Below are positions 1 to 11,459 of a stretch of 64,000 bases of DNA, in pieces (within the stretch, counting starts at the first letter, position 1; every line of letters begins with the position of its first letter). The notes below the pieces were generated by a model, which had not been told where the DNA came from, did not search any database, and was given only the letters and a program-made list of their open reading frames with translations. The stretch comes from Siphonodentalium dalli (Eukaryota; Mollusca; Scaphopoda; Gadilida; Siphonodentaliidae). Position numbers and translations under genes: made by a program. The stretch is from the NCBI GenBank assembly GCA_032622095.1, contig CP136066.1, forward strand, positions 104,739,319 through 104,803,318, written 5' to 3'.

Positions 1-207
1 TTATATATTAATTCAGATTTTAGATCCTTGAACTTTGTTCCTGTGTACGGCGTATCGGTATACGACATCTAACCATAGACGGCATTGTGATATTGGCGGG
101 GGGGGGGTATCGTATTTCCGGGTATGTTAACTAAGTGAGTTTTCGAATTGGTGAAGAGATGATTTCCATGACACTCAAGTTGATTGGTGTTGACTCGTGT
201 GTACATG

Positions 208-3040
208 TTATACATGTAAAGCCTTTTCTAAAAGGAACCAGTTTTTCGAAAATTCTTCTTGTTTCGATTGGCATCGTGCGGTATACTTCTCACAATGGTA
301 TCTATAATTCAACTCTTTGAGGAAAATATTTAGCGATAAGTTAATTGGCTTGAATTTAGTCCTGTATATGTATTGTTTAATTAGGAGCCATAGCATGTTA
401 GTTGTAAAGTTCGGATCCGTTGGTGAAGAGCCGAGAATCATTGTCATTTGTTGGGGACAGAGATCAATGCTGTTAATTTTACCCCAATCGCTGAGTTCCT
501 TTATGAATTCCTGAACGTGGACGCAATTCCAAAATATGTGGGAGATGTCTTCTGTCTCGCTTTTACATCTGTCACATTTATCATCTTGTCGTAAAGTGGA
601 CATTTTGAGAAACTTATTAGTTGATAATATTCGTGAATTTATTCGGAATTATAGCCATTGCAGCTTTGTGTCCGGCGTCGTGAGAAAAGTCTATCCAGTT
701 TACACCAATTAATTATTTTGTCGGGAAATAACACTTGCCATTTTCTGCGTGCAACAGTAGAAGTTGGAATGTCGATTAAAATTTTATAAACGTCTTGTCC
801 TCCTCGACAGTTTTTAAGCAATTTAATGAAATTATTTGGTAAAAGGGGGGGGGTGACTATTCGAGTTATAGGCTGTTCAAATTTGTTTGCAAGTAATTTT
901 ATCTGGTGTTGGATGTTATTAAGAGTGGTGAAGTTTGTGTGTATGTTATAGACCCTTCGTAAATCGTCTCGTGTAAGAAAACAACCATTATTGTCCAGCA
1001 TATCGTTTAAAAAGATAACCCCCTTTTCTCGCCAGGAGGTGAAATTTATTACTTTTCCGTACTGCTTTATATTTGGGTTATTCCATAACGTACATGTTGA
1101 TATTTGGCGATTTTTTCTATCTTTCTCTGGAAATTTTGTAAATGCCATCAGGACATCATGCCAAAAAAGATTGGTTAATTTCTTTGCCTGTTTTTCTATG
1201 TAAGGATAGTCATAAGTAAGGAACATAGGGTCATCAAATAAAGGTATATACTATTAATGGAGTCCACTTGGCACTTTTTGTCACGAGGCGCCTAATCCAA
1301 GTTATTTTCATGGACATCATAAAATGGTTTACATCAACCATTTTTAATCCGCCATTCTTATATAATCCTGACATATAACTTTGCGTTTGACTCTATCACG
1401 CTTGGAGTTCCAAAGAAAATTAAAGAGCGTTCTGTCAAGATTTTTCATAAAAGCATTACCGGGATTTGGGAGAGCTACAAAAAGATGTGTTAATTTTGGG
1501 AGTATTAGTGATTTTATCACAGTTATTCGACCAATGGGTGTAAGTAACCGGTATCAAACGTTTGACTTCGGCAAGTTTTCTATCATAATTTATATTCATT
1601 TTCTCAAGGTTGGTATCAAAGTGTATTCCAAGGAGATTGAAAGTGCTATCAAATTTTAGTCCAAGGTCTGGGCACATAATATCTGTACGTTCCGTGTAAG
1701 ATCCAATCCACGACGCCTGACGCTTGCTGGGGTTAATTTTCAGGCCTGAATAATCTGCAAATAAGTTTAAAACAGTATATATATACTTCCCTAAGACTTT
1801 CTTCGCTGCCGTCTAAGAAGAGCGTCGTGTCGTCTGCATACCGTGTACTTTTGTATTCTAAATTGCCGAGGTTGATACCTTTAATGCGGTCATTAGATTT
1901 TATCATAATAGCTAAGATTTCCGCGCATATCAAAAAAATATACGGCGAGACTGGGTCACCCTGTCGACAGCCACGATGTAGTTTGAAACTCTGAGATATA
2001 TGTCCATTTATTAAAATAGATGAGTTGATATTCGTATAAAATATTGAAATCCACCTTTTCATGTCTTCTCCAAAATTAAAAAGGTTAAGGCATTTATGTA
2101 TAAATTTCCATGATACTGAATCAAAGGCCTTTTCAAAGTCTAGGAGGAGCAGTACGTAGCCCTAGTTTAGCAGCCAATGTTGTCTTGTGAATAAGATCAT
2201 ATGTAAGTCTAGTATTGTCTCCAATGTAGCGATCTTTTAAGAATCCCGTTTGATCCTCACTTATTATATCTGGTAGGACACGTTTTAATCTTTCAGCTAT
2301 ACACGATGAATTGAAGCTAATTTGTAAGATATATTCAAGAGTGAAATTGGTCGCCAGTTTTTCAGTTGATGTCTTTCCCTGTCTCGTTATCAAAAGCTTC
2401 ATAGAGTGATTCACATAGAATTTGGCCTAAGTCAATCCAGAAAAATTTCCAAAACTCATATGGGTATCCATCTAGTCCGCTGCATTTATCATTTTGTGGT
2501 CGTTTCAATGCACGCGTCAGTTCAGTTTGAGTTATTGGCCCTTCTATACTGTTAGCAGTGTCGTGTTACAATACCGTATGGTCTTTTTCAAGAATAGCAT
2601 GAATATCAGATTTGTTTGTATTTTTTAATGCAGATAAATTTTCGTAAAAACTTCCAGCTTCGTGCATTATGTCTGATCGATTGTCAATGTTTTTCCCGGT
2701 GGAGTCGGTGAGGTTACATAGAGTTTCCGATATAGAATTGCGTTTTTCAAGATTGAAGAAATATTTTGTTGGTTTTTCACCTTGTTCAATCCATTTGGCT
2801 CTTGATATTACCATTACCCCCCTCGTGTCTTCTTTTCTTATTTCATAAAGGTCAGTGTCAATCTTTTGTATTTTATCCAGTAATTCGCCTTTATTTTCTG
2901 TATCTAAGTCATTGTTATCTATTTCAATTTCGAGCAATATTTTAGATCTATTCAGTTCATTTTCTTTCATCTTTCGTTCTTTCTTTCGTTTCGACGCAAA
3001 ATGTATGGTCTCGCCTCTAATATCGAGCAAAAGAGTATCT
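208..3040 (-). mobile_element. Tx1/L1-like LINE, 5'-truncated, decayed ORF2
   Basis: The minus strand reads through the post-endonuclease and reverse-transcriptase part of a non-LTR retrotransposon. In order from 3030 downward I see a linker with AKWIEQGEKPTKYFF (near 2790-2750), RLKRVLPDIISEDQTGF and RYIGDN (near 2290-2220), LLLDFEKAFDSVSW (near 2155-2110), RGCRQGDPVSPYIF (near 1975-1930), YADDTTLF (near 1845-1820) and a Cys/His-rich C-terminus CDRCK...HIFWNC (near 580-520). The GCRQGDPxSPYxF and YADDTTLF motifs are typical of the Tx1/L1 group. The endonuclease half is missing, and the coding match ends at about 3040, just before the satellite array. The frame changes several times (open pieces 2566-3030, 2133-2414, 1733-2062, 1456-1677, 639-1226, 208-603), so the copy is dead. 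The 3' end below 208 is not defined. Confidence 0.9.
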
Positions 3041-3105
3041 AAAAATAAACATTTACTTGTTTTACATGTAACTTGCGGTTTATTCGACTTATCGGTATAT
3101 AGTTT

Positions 3106-5332
3106 ACTAGCCGATGAGCCCGACCTTGTCCGGGCTATTCAAAAACCAAATTTCAAGTCGATAGCTCTACCCAGCCCGACGTTGTCCGGGCTATTCAAAA
3201 ACGAAATTTCAGCCCGACGTTATCCGGGCTATTCATCCGGCTATTCAAAAACCAAATTTCAAGTCGATAGCTCTACCCGTTTCCGAGATCTGGTCAGCGC
3301 ATGCGCGAAGCTGGCATCGCACGGGCTCGGAGACCCGATAAAATTCGTATCCGGGGCAAGATACATTCACATACCAAATTTCAAGTCGATAGATCCACCG
3401 TTTCCAAGATCTCGTCTGCGCATGCGCGAAGCTGTCCTCGCACGGGCTCGGCGACCCGATAAAATTCGTATCCGGGGCAAGATACATTCACATACCAAAT
3501 TTCAAGTCGATAGCTCAACCCGTTTCCTAGATCTCGTCTGCGCATGCGCGAAACGGGCGCCGCACGGGCTCGCCAATACGACGTTGACGACCAAGTTTCG
3601 TCCCGATCGGTCGAGAATCGTAGATTTGTATAAATGACAGACAGACATACAAACACACAGAGGTCTTCAAAATATATATGAGACTAGCCGATGAGCCCGA
3701 CGTTGTCCGGGCTATTCAAAAACCAAATTTCAAGTCGATAGCTCTACCCGTTTCCGAGATCTGGTCTGCGCATGCGCGAAGCTGGCGTCGCATGGGCTCG
3801 GCGACCCGATAAAATTCATATCCGGGGCAAGATACATTCACATACCAAATTTCAAGTCGATAGCTCCACCCGTTTCCGAGATCTCGTCTGCGCATGCGCG
3901 AAGCTGGCGTCGCACGGGCTCGGCGACCCGATAAAATTCGTATCCGGGGCAAGATACATTCACATACAAAATTTCAAGTCGATAGCTCCACCCGTTTCCG
4001 AGATATCGTCTGCGCATGCGCGAAGCTGGCGTCGCACGGGCTCGGCGACCCGATAAAATTCGTATCCGGGGCAAGATACATTCACATAGCAAATTTCAAG
4101 TCGATAGCTCCACCCGTTTCTGAGATCTGGTCTGCGCATGCGCGAAACGGGCGCCGCACGGGCTCGCCAATACGACAACGTTCACCGCCTGGTAAAACTA
4201 CTCACACGTACCAAGTTTCGTCCCGATCGGTCGAGAATCGTAGATTTGTATAAATGACAGACAGACAGACAAACAAACAAACAAACAGAGGTCTTCAAAA
4301 TATATATGAGACTAGCCGATGAGCCCGACGTTGTCCGGGCTATACAAAAACCAAATTTCAAGTCGTTAGCTCCACCCGTTTCCGAGATCTGGTCTGCGTG
4401 AAGCTGGCGTCACACGGGCTCGGCGACCCGATAAAATTCGTATCCGGGGCAAGATACATTCACATAGCAAATTTCAAGTCGATAGCTCCACCCGTTTCTG
4501 AGATCTCGTCTGCGCATGCGCGAAGTTGGCGTCATATGGGCTCGGCGACCCGATAAAATTCGTATCCGGGGCAAGATACATTCACATGGCAAATTTCAAG
4601 TCGATAGCTCCACCCGTTTCCGAGATCTCGTCTGCGCATGCGCGAAGCTGGCATCGCACGGGCTCGGCGACCCGATAAAATTCGTATCCGGGGCAAGATG
4701 CATTCACATAGCAAATTTCAAGTCGATAGCTCCACCCGTTTCCGAGATCTCGTCTGCGCATGCGCGAAGCGGGCGCCGCACGGGCTCGCCAATACGACAA
4801 CGTCCACCGCCTGGTCAAACTACACACACGTACCAAGTTTCGTCCCGATCGGTCGAGAATCGTAGATTTGTATCAATGACAGACAAACAGACAAACAGAC
4901 AGAGGTCTTCAAAATATATATGAGACTAGCCGATGAGCCCGACGTTGTCCGGGCTATTCAAAAACCAAATTTGAAGTCGATAGCTCCACCCGTTTCCGAG
5001 ATCTGGTCTGCACATGCGCGAAGCTGGCGTCGCACGGGCTCGGCGACCCGATAAAATTCGTATCCGGGGCAAGATACATTCACATACCATATTTCAAGTC
5101 GATGGCTCCACCCGTTTCCGAGATCTGGTCTGCGCATGCGCGAAGCGGGCGCAGCACGGGCTCGGCGACCCGATAAAATTCGTATCCGGGGCAAGATACA
5201 TTCACATAGCAAATTTCAAGTCGATAGCTCCACCCGTTTCTAGATCTCGTCTGCGCATGCGCGAATCGGGCGCCACACGGGCTCGCCAATACGACAACGA
5301 CCACCGCCTGGACAAACTACACACACGTACCA
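3106..5332 (+). repeat. Higher-order satellite: ~122-bp units in ~580-630-bp blocks
   Basis: Four blocks start with ACTAGCCGATGAGCCCGAC (about 3106, 3684, 4312, 4924). The first three end with a tail containing TCGGTCGAGAATCGTAG, an ACAGACAG run and GGTCTTCAAAATATATATGA. Each block holds three or four ~122-bp subunits; ATACATTCACAT recurs at 121-123-bp spacing. Each subunit carries GATAAAATTCGTATCCGGGG and TCTGCGCATGCGCGAAG. Block 1 begins with a short degenerate stretch (3160-3240), and block 4 is cut by the inserted element at 5333. Because the repeat has few stops, many 60-135-codon ORFs appear on both strands. They repeat with the unit and are not genes. The ACAG tail and TATATA end resemble a class of short elements common in lophotrochozoan genomes. 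Confidence 0.92.
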
Positions 5333-5767
5333 AAGTGGTATTTTTAGGCGCACCTTTATTGCGATATTGAGCGTACTTAATTTAGAAAAACGCGTGATTA
5401 TAGCACAATACCAAAAATATGTCGTGCTTATTATTACAATATTGAACGCAAAATATTGCGATACAGACCCGATAGTGTTATATTTATATTAGATAAATAC
5501 TGTGCATATATTGTACATATAGCATTTACAACTATAATTATTTACACATCTAAAACATTGTCTCTATTTATACAATAAACAATATAGAAGAATCAATAAT
5601 TTGATTTAAATGTCACAATTTTGAGCGCAAGATGTCGTAATATTAAGCGCAAAATATTGAGATATTAAGCACATAATAATATCACAAGCGACATGCTTAT
5701 AAGCGTTTCCACTTGCAATATTATTGCGATATTGGGCGCAAAAATAGCGCGCTTAATATACCACTTC
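5333..5767. mobile_element. ~435-bp inverted-repeat element (MITE) inserted in satellite tail
   Basis: The ends are inverted copies. The left end reads AAGTGGTATTTTTAGGCGC then TTATTGCGATATTGAGCG. The right end, read in reverse, gives AAGTGGTATATTAAGCGCGC and later CAATATCGCAATAATATTGC. The interior is AT-rich with repeated GCGCAAAATATTG words and no ORF. The satellite tail next to it stops exactly where the element starts: the usual CGTACCAAGTTTCGTCCC is broken after CGTACCAA. The satellite does not resume on the right, so I could not define a target-site duplication. Confidence 0.65.
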
Positions 5768-7202
5768 TTTTGACTGGTACTGTATATATCAATAACAGCT
5801 AGTTGGGATTGGAACCTTCAAGACAACATCAGATCCCATAATAACTGTGTGCAATGACTTGGCGACGATGTTCTCCTGTAGTCGCACATTTTCTATAAAA
5901 TTTTAAAGCATGATGTATCAAACTATATACTGGTATCACAACACTTAGTATCAATATCAGTGAGTCAGCCAAAGATAGTTTGATAAGAACATCCAACCAA
6001 TAGTGTACTCCCGGTAAATTGTCGTAATAACTTGACGATAACATGGCGAATGATGACAATGTCTCATATCCACACGTTTCAATGAAAATTGATGAACACG
6101 GGATGAATTGATGTAATTGTAAAGTTGGAATTGTAGATATGTGATCATCCATCATTGTGCGACATCAGTTCATTGTTTACGGTGTTGTTGTTGACATTGT
6201 TAATTACACTGGTGCGCACAGTACATGTATATCCTCTCTTGTAAATGTCATTGCATGTGCTTTGATACAATCAGATTCTGATCACTGTCAACTGATTTCC
6301 AACATTCTAATAGTAATAGCTGCTCGTTGAGTCGTTGTTGTTATTATTGTCACTATTGGTTGACATCGAAGCTCGTGTTAATTGTACCTGTATCCTCTTG
6401 TGTCAGTAAATGTGCCAGTGTTTTGATACTAAGTCACAACACAGCACTGAGTCGAATGAAGTCAGACCATGGATCATGCCATGATTGGCATGAATCGATT
6501 GACATGAATCTCTGCTCTCGAATTTAGTGGAAATTGTCAATGATTAAGCCGATTTTCCCATAATTTAAACTTGTCCGGTTATCAAAGGAACCGAAATCAG
6601 ACCGTCTTTACATCTGTCCACAATCGAAAAGGTAACAGTTTCCCAAAAAAACAATAGTTTACGATCAAATATGCATTGCTAAAGAAATATGGCGAAGAAA
6701 TGAGCTGTGCTAAAGCGGAAACTTAACCCCGGAATGAGATTAACGTTCAGTACTCTTGATAATTCGTACGGATCCGCATAACACATAATGAATGCCGGAT
6801 AAATAATATATATTAAATATATTAAATATCAGCAGAGTAAGATTCAGTCATACTGTATGGAGTAATTGCCGTATATAATATGGTCGCCGATAAATTTACT
6901 ATTGAATTTTGACGGCATCACGAAAATATTTAATTTAGACAATTTTCATGGGCACATAAAATAATGGTATGGGACCGTCAAACTGATGAAACGGCATGGG
7001 GGCCGTCGATTATGACGGCCTGAAACCGTCGAACCGACAGTAATTTCTAACTGTATGTTCGCTGATGACAAGTCGTGATATCTTCTAAAAGATACCGGTA
7101 TTATTGGGGTCCACTGCTAACGCGTTTACACAGTACCACAACCACAAGGACCGGTTCACAGGGGGTGGGGCCATTTGATATATATTTTCAACGAATAATA
7201 TA
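5768..7202. other. No gene recognised; AT-rich intergenic DNA
   Basis: I see no convincing coding exon or known repeat here. Around 6990-7045 there is a cluster of GACGGCC/GGCCGTC words in both orientations, a possible decayed hairpin element. Short open frames at 5829-6155 (minus) and 6327-6527 (plus) have no recognisable domain. Confidence 0.4.
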
Positions 7203-7309
7203 TAGAGAGTAACCAGTTGGTCGCGAGAATTACGTTAAATAATTCTCGAGAGGTGAGATGGTTGGGTGAATTATTTAACGTAATTCTCGGAACTAATTGA
7301 TTACTCTAT
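7203..7309. repeat. Short hairpin element, ~43-bp arms
   Basis: The left arm (7203-7245) contains GAGAATTACGTTAAATAATT, and the right arm (7268-7309) contains its reverse complement. Outer parts AGAGTAACCAGTTGG and CTAATTGATTACTCT also pair. The loop is about 22 bp. It looks like a tiny MITE or foldback element. Confidence 0.7.
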
Positions 7310-8166
7310 TTATTACACTTCTGTGTCAATTTGGTTCGCCAATTATGATTAAAACACCCATAATTAATGCATGAACGTCCCGATGCGGAGAAGATCAACC
7401 ATCGAAAATTCAGTCTAGATCAGCAAGCGACATAACGCAATGACGTCACGAGAAATGACATAATTCGCTAGTGACATTACCATGTTTAATTCACGGCGAA
7501 ATTCAATGGAAATCGCGCATAGGGGTGTAATAATAATTGTTTATTCATTTTGCATGGTGATTAAAAATGACAACAATCGTATGTTCGCAGAGACCACCGT
7601 TTACACGCCCGAAGGTTCCCTTACATTGGTGAAAGCGACTACATCAAATGAAGGTCAGATGTAATCCATTCATTTAAATACATGTACTATCATTCATTTG
7701 TTCTACTCCCGAAAATCAACTGCACGGATTTCTCGATCGCGCCAGAAGATTGACAGCCATATACCAACGACATCGAGCATTCGTTCTGTTTAGATAACCA
7801 TGTTAAGCGGACGTGGCCATTTTTGTTCAAATTATATCTGCGTAATTTGGGTGAAAGTATAAGATATGTCGACAGTTGCAGGAAGTATTGATATACAGGC
7901 ATTGGATACTCTTACAAAACTAACCAATACCACCATTTTCACTTTAACAGGTTTCACTTTTCACAAACAAGTGTATTTTTGTCGCACCAGGAATAGACTA
8001 AGGCTCTTTCGATCCAATTGGGACACGCTTTATTAAGTGATGTCTTTCTGTCACATATACATTCCGTATAATATTATTTAACGTATTTATCTATACCTAT
8101 GTTGATGCATCGGTCTATACGGGCAATTGAGTGCGATGAAATCGCTTGTGTCTGCGTTGTCACAGT
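7310..8166. other. No gene recognised
   Basis: AT-rich DNA with short open frames at 7482-7664 (plus) and 7690-7902 (minus). Neither shows a domain or splice context that I recognise. Confidence 0.35.
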
Positions 8167-8170
8167 TTAA

Positions 8171-8787
8171 GCTGCTTTCACATAACTACGTTTAACGAGT
8201 GCGTTTCTGTTACGCACGGCGCCTACACCTTTCACATAATTGCGTTGAACTATTCGTTAACTATCCGTTTAACTCAGGCAATATATTTAGCTCTCTTTAC
8301 TTGTTCAAAATGGATGTAACCTTGTTTGTAGAGTCAATTTCCCAAGCTACCATGTTGCAATTGCTACTACCACTGTAGTATGGTACATGTATACTACCCT
8401 GCATGGTACAACCACGGTAAAGTTATATTTACCATGGTACGGTACTACCATGGTACCATGGACCCGTACAGTGTCACAGTTAATGCCGTTGTAAAGCGTC
8501 TTTTGACATATTAGACTAGAGTATTCTACTATATATGTAGACCAAGTCTTCTCGGACCACAACAGCTTTAGATATTGACTCTTCAAACAAGGTTACATCT
8601 TTCGATGAATCCATTTTGAACAAGCAAATGGAGCTAAATGCATTGCATGGGTGTCAAACGCTTGCGTTAAACGGATGCGTTAAACGGACAGTTAACGGAT
8701 AGTTCAACGCACTTGTGTGAATGGTGTAAGCGCCGTGCGTAACCTAAACGCATGCGTTAAACGCATGTATGCACATGTGAAAGCAGC
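8171..8787. mobile_element. 617-bp TTAA-flanked element with ~170-bp inverted ends
   Basis: The element is bounded by TTAA on both sides (8167-8170 and 8788-8791) and by inverted ends GCTGCTTTCACAT / CATGTGAAAGCAGC. The arms continue inward with related GTTTAACG, GCACGGCGC and CGTTGAACTATTCGTTAACT stretches. They end with a strongly matching block: left 8301-8338, ATGGATGTAACCTTGTTTG; right 8573-8624, its complement. The centre (8378-8465) is a cluster of TACCATGGTA-type palindromes. TTAA targets are used by piggyBac and Kolobok elements, but there is no transposase, so the superfamily is open. A second, partial end (AACGCATTTATGCGAAAGCAGC) follows at 8817-8839. Confidence 0.75.
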
Positions 8788-8934
8788 TTAACGCGTCCGT
8801 AAAACGTATGCGTTAAACGCATTTATGCGAAAGCAGCTTTATTCCATTCTTTGAGCACAAATGTACACTAGCTTAGCATTAACTTCGCGACAGTTAACCT
8901 CTAGAAGGTCAACATTATACCTAAATATTCACAT

Positions 8935-9315
8935 ATGTTCATATTGAACATATTGGATTCTGAAATAAGCCCAGAGTAGCTTATACACGTTATTCTGTTG
9001 AGTGGCACGGGCCGCAGTCAAAACACATCATAACTAGAATGCACTCACTAGAGCTACCTATACTTGCACCCATCACACATTTGGCATGTTTTGTGATGTC
9101 TTGCCACTAACAGAACCACGGGTGCTGGCCCATCGTTTTAGAGATCCGATAATAAATCTAGATATCAAATTTCAGTAAATCCGTCGCTGAAATATTTGTG
9201 TTTTAGGTATATATAGAGCGTAAATTGAGGTTAAATCATGCCAATATGAGTTTATTTCACTCATTAATATAAGCCCGTTATGTAGTTATTTGCACGAGAA
9301 CAGGCTGTGAAACTA
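8935..9315 (+). repeat. Copy of dispersed 'CGTTATTT...GCGGCCGCAGTG' repeat family
   Basis: Contains TCTGAAATAAGCCC, then CGTTATTCTGTTGAGTGGCA and CGGGCCGCAGTCAAAACACAT. This is the same order of words as the copies at 25010-25140, 28405-28590 (inverted), 53935-54305 (inverted) and the longer copies near 18.0, 38.0, 39.6 and 55.5 kb. No ORF. Confidence 0.6.
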
Positions 9316-9440
9316 GAAAACATTAACATGTCTATTAAACATTCTTCAAAGATGTCCGGGGGACACTGGACGAGCTTTTCCCATTTTGTAGAAACACCGG
9401 CTGCTACTGACAACATAATCACACTTCCCTTGGTTGTCAG

Positions 9441-11043
9441 GTGTGAAGAATGACAACTATATCTTCATGCCCAGGGTCATTGCCACCTACAGTTTCTCAT
9501 TACATTTATTTCGAGCAGCTGTCAGAACGAAGAACTGTGCAATCATGGACGCAGCTCCTGTTCTGCATTGTGAACGCGCCAAACTATCAGAGGCCGCTAT
9601 TGAGGGACAAAATGATGATGGCATTTTATGGTCGCTTACTCGCTTAAGCAGGTGAGATTTAAGGCTACAACATGATTGCAGTGTTTAGAAAGCTGCAACG
9701 TGATTTCAGTGTTCACAAAACCATGTTTGAATGGAAATAAAAACCAAAACAATTTAATGTGTTCCAACGTAGCATACAAATACTTCTCACATTACCGGAT
9801 AGCTATGGATAGTTTTTGCAAGTACTGAACGTTAAGATGGGGAGTATAAACATTTATAGACATGGTAATATGTATGGCATCAAAGACATACCAATATAAA
9901 CAATTGTAGAAGTCTACAAGATTTCTGTTGTGGTTGAATATTTCAAGTGCACACAATTAGTTGATTCATCTATAATAGAAAACGAAAGAATTACATGAAC
10001 CATACAATTCCCATACTTATAAATATTAACCAATTGCTGACTGATTCATCAAGCAAAGAACTGATCATCGAGGTAGATATCACCAACAACTAAGATGAAG
10101 ACAGCTTCTTGGACATCGAGTCAGTGATTGAAGAAAAAGTTTTGCCTCTTCTTGAATCTCTTCCCTCAATCACCCGGACATACTCTGGAAACATAGGAAT
10201 GTTGATATATACATGCCGATGGATAGTGCCATTATATTTGTGGTTTAAAGGGTAGCATTTGTGGAAATATATTGTTGTATCGGAAAATCCAAACCTTTGT
10301 TTCTGGCGATGATGCATCCAAGCCAGTCTAATGTTCCACGGAACCAAAGATTGAATTGGAAGATTAGCGGTGACGCACTTCAGTGCATGCACTACCTACC
10401 AGCATATAGCTACCAGTAATGGAAGTATTTCACAGCATATTAATATATTCAGAAACGCATAGCGCGACCAACGACCAAAGACTGAACATGTGCGTACTTG
10501 TAAGGGACAGTACAAAGCGCAACTATCCCTCTCATCAGCGGTTAGAGTTGCATACTTAATTAATTTTCTTCAGTGTGTTATTCCTAATGTGATTATAATC
10601 TGTCTGATTCAATGAAATCCGTTATCAATTTTACCTGCCTTACTTTGTGTACATGCTAAGCCAAATGGATATATTTCAAACCAACATGTGTTATATCTTA
10701 CATACAAAACCGGATGAAGAAATTCACTGCTCGATGCAGGAGCTGAGGAAGTTTTCTCACCTGGAGCCATCTGAAGTAAGAAATCTGACAACGTTGTCCG
10801 ATGTATTTTGAACTCAGATGCCATGAATTTCACCAGATGTCCACCCAGAACATGAATGAGTATTATGAACATTTCAGACCAATTGTCTGAACAGCAACGA
10901 TTGCTAAATGTGAAACCCAAAAGGAAGAACGCAAGGCACGTGAAAAGAAAACAAACGCAGAGCTGGCAAGTTCGAAAAGAGATGTGAGGAGGGAGTCAAA
11001 AATGGAAGAAATCGGATCTCGTTCTCTTTCTAAATGGGATTGA
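9441..11043 (+). other. Unassigned exon-like segments (low confidence)
   Basis: Several pieces have splice-like borders on the plus strand, but I recognise no protein. Segment 9441-9651 follows a pyrimidine tract ending TTGTCAG, stays open in one frame and ends AGCAG before GTGAGA. Segment 10661-10775 follows ...ACATGCTAAG, encodes 38 residues including KPDEEIHCSMQELRKFSHLE, and ends before GTAAGA. A K/E/R-rich open stretch (KEERKAREKKTNAELASS) runs to a TGA at 11041-11043. The phases do not obviously connect. The opposite strand is also open at 10090-10392, with 100 codons. This could be a small multi-exon gene, a decayed one or chance. Confidence 0.25.
10090..10392 (-). other. 100-codon open frame, unassigned
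   Basis: The frame ends ...SSITDSMSKKLSSS-stop and is rich in His, Arg and aromatic residues (IRLAWMHHRQKQRFGF, IHRHVYINIPMFPEYVRV). No domain is recognised. A plus-strand frame overlapping it is also open for 53 codons (containing LDIESVIEEKVLPLLESLP), so strand and reality are undecided. Confidence 0.2.
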
Positions 11044-11224
11044 GATTGAGAATACAGTTGCTTCATACGTTCCGCAACGCCAATAAGAGGGAAAACAAAC
11101 ATCACATGCCACATGGTATCTCTATTGTATCAACGAGAAAAAAGGAACCACTTTATAATAATTGGTATTCGGACGGAAGAATTAAAATGGAAATTGCTTT
11201 TATCCGAATTTATTCAAAACACAT

Positions 11225-11440
11225 TTCGTTAGTGTCGCTGTTACGGGCGCGACGACGACCACCACGCTTCCCCGGGGGCGGAGGTTGGTTCCGTGTTGAC
11301 TTCACCAAGATCACGTCGTCGGCCCCACCGATCCACCACCACGAGCACGCCCCACCACGAGAACTTCCACGTCCCAATCTTCAAGTGCATACGGGATACT
11401 CCCCGTCTCCTATCCAGTGGACGCTGTTGACAGAGTAGAG
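11225..11440. other. GC-rich island with unassigned coding potential
   Basis: About 215 bp of GC-rich, CpG-containing sequence in an otherwise AT-rich region. It is open on both strands: the plus frame has RARRRPPRFPGGGGWF, and one minus frame has NQPPPPGKRGGRRRAR. Arg/Gly/Pro-rich composition can reflect either an RNA-binding tail or simply GC richness. I see no start or splice signals that decide it. Confidence 0.3.
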
Positions 11441-11459
11441 TGGAATTAGGATATAAAAT

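Noticed and set aside
3245-5370. Many overlapping 60-135-codon ORFs on both strands of the satellite
   Set aside because: They recur with the 122-bp unit, overlap on both strands and change frame from unit to unit. They are by-products of a stop-poor repeat.
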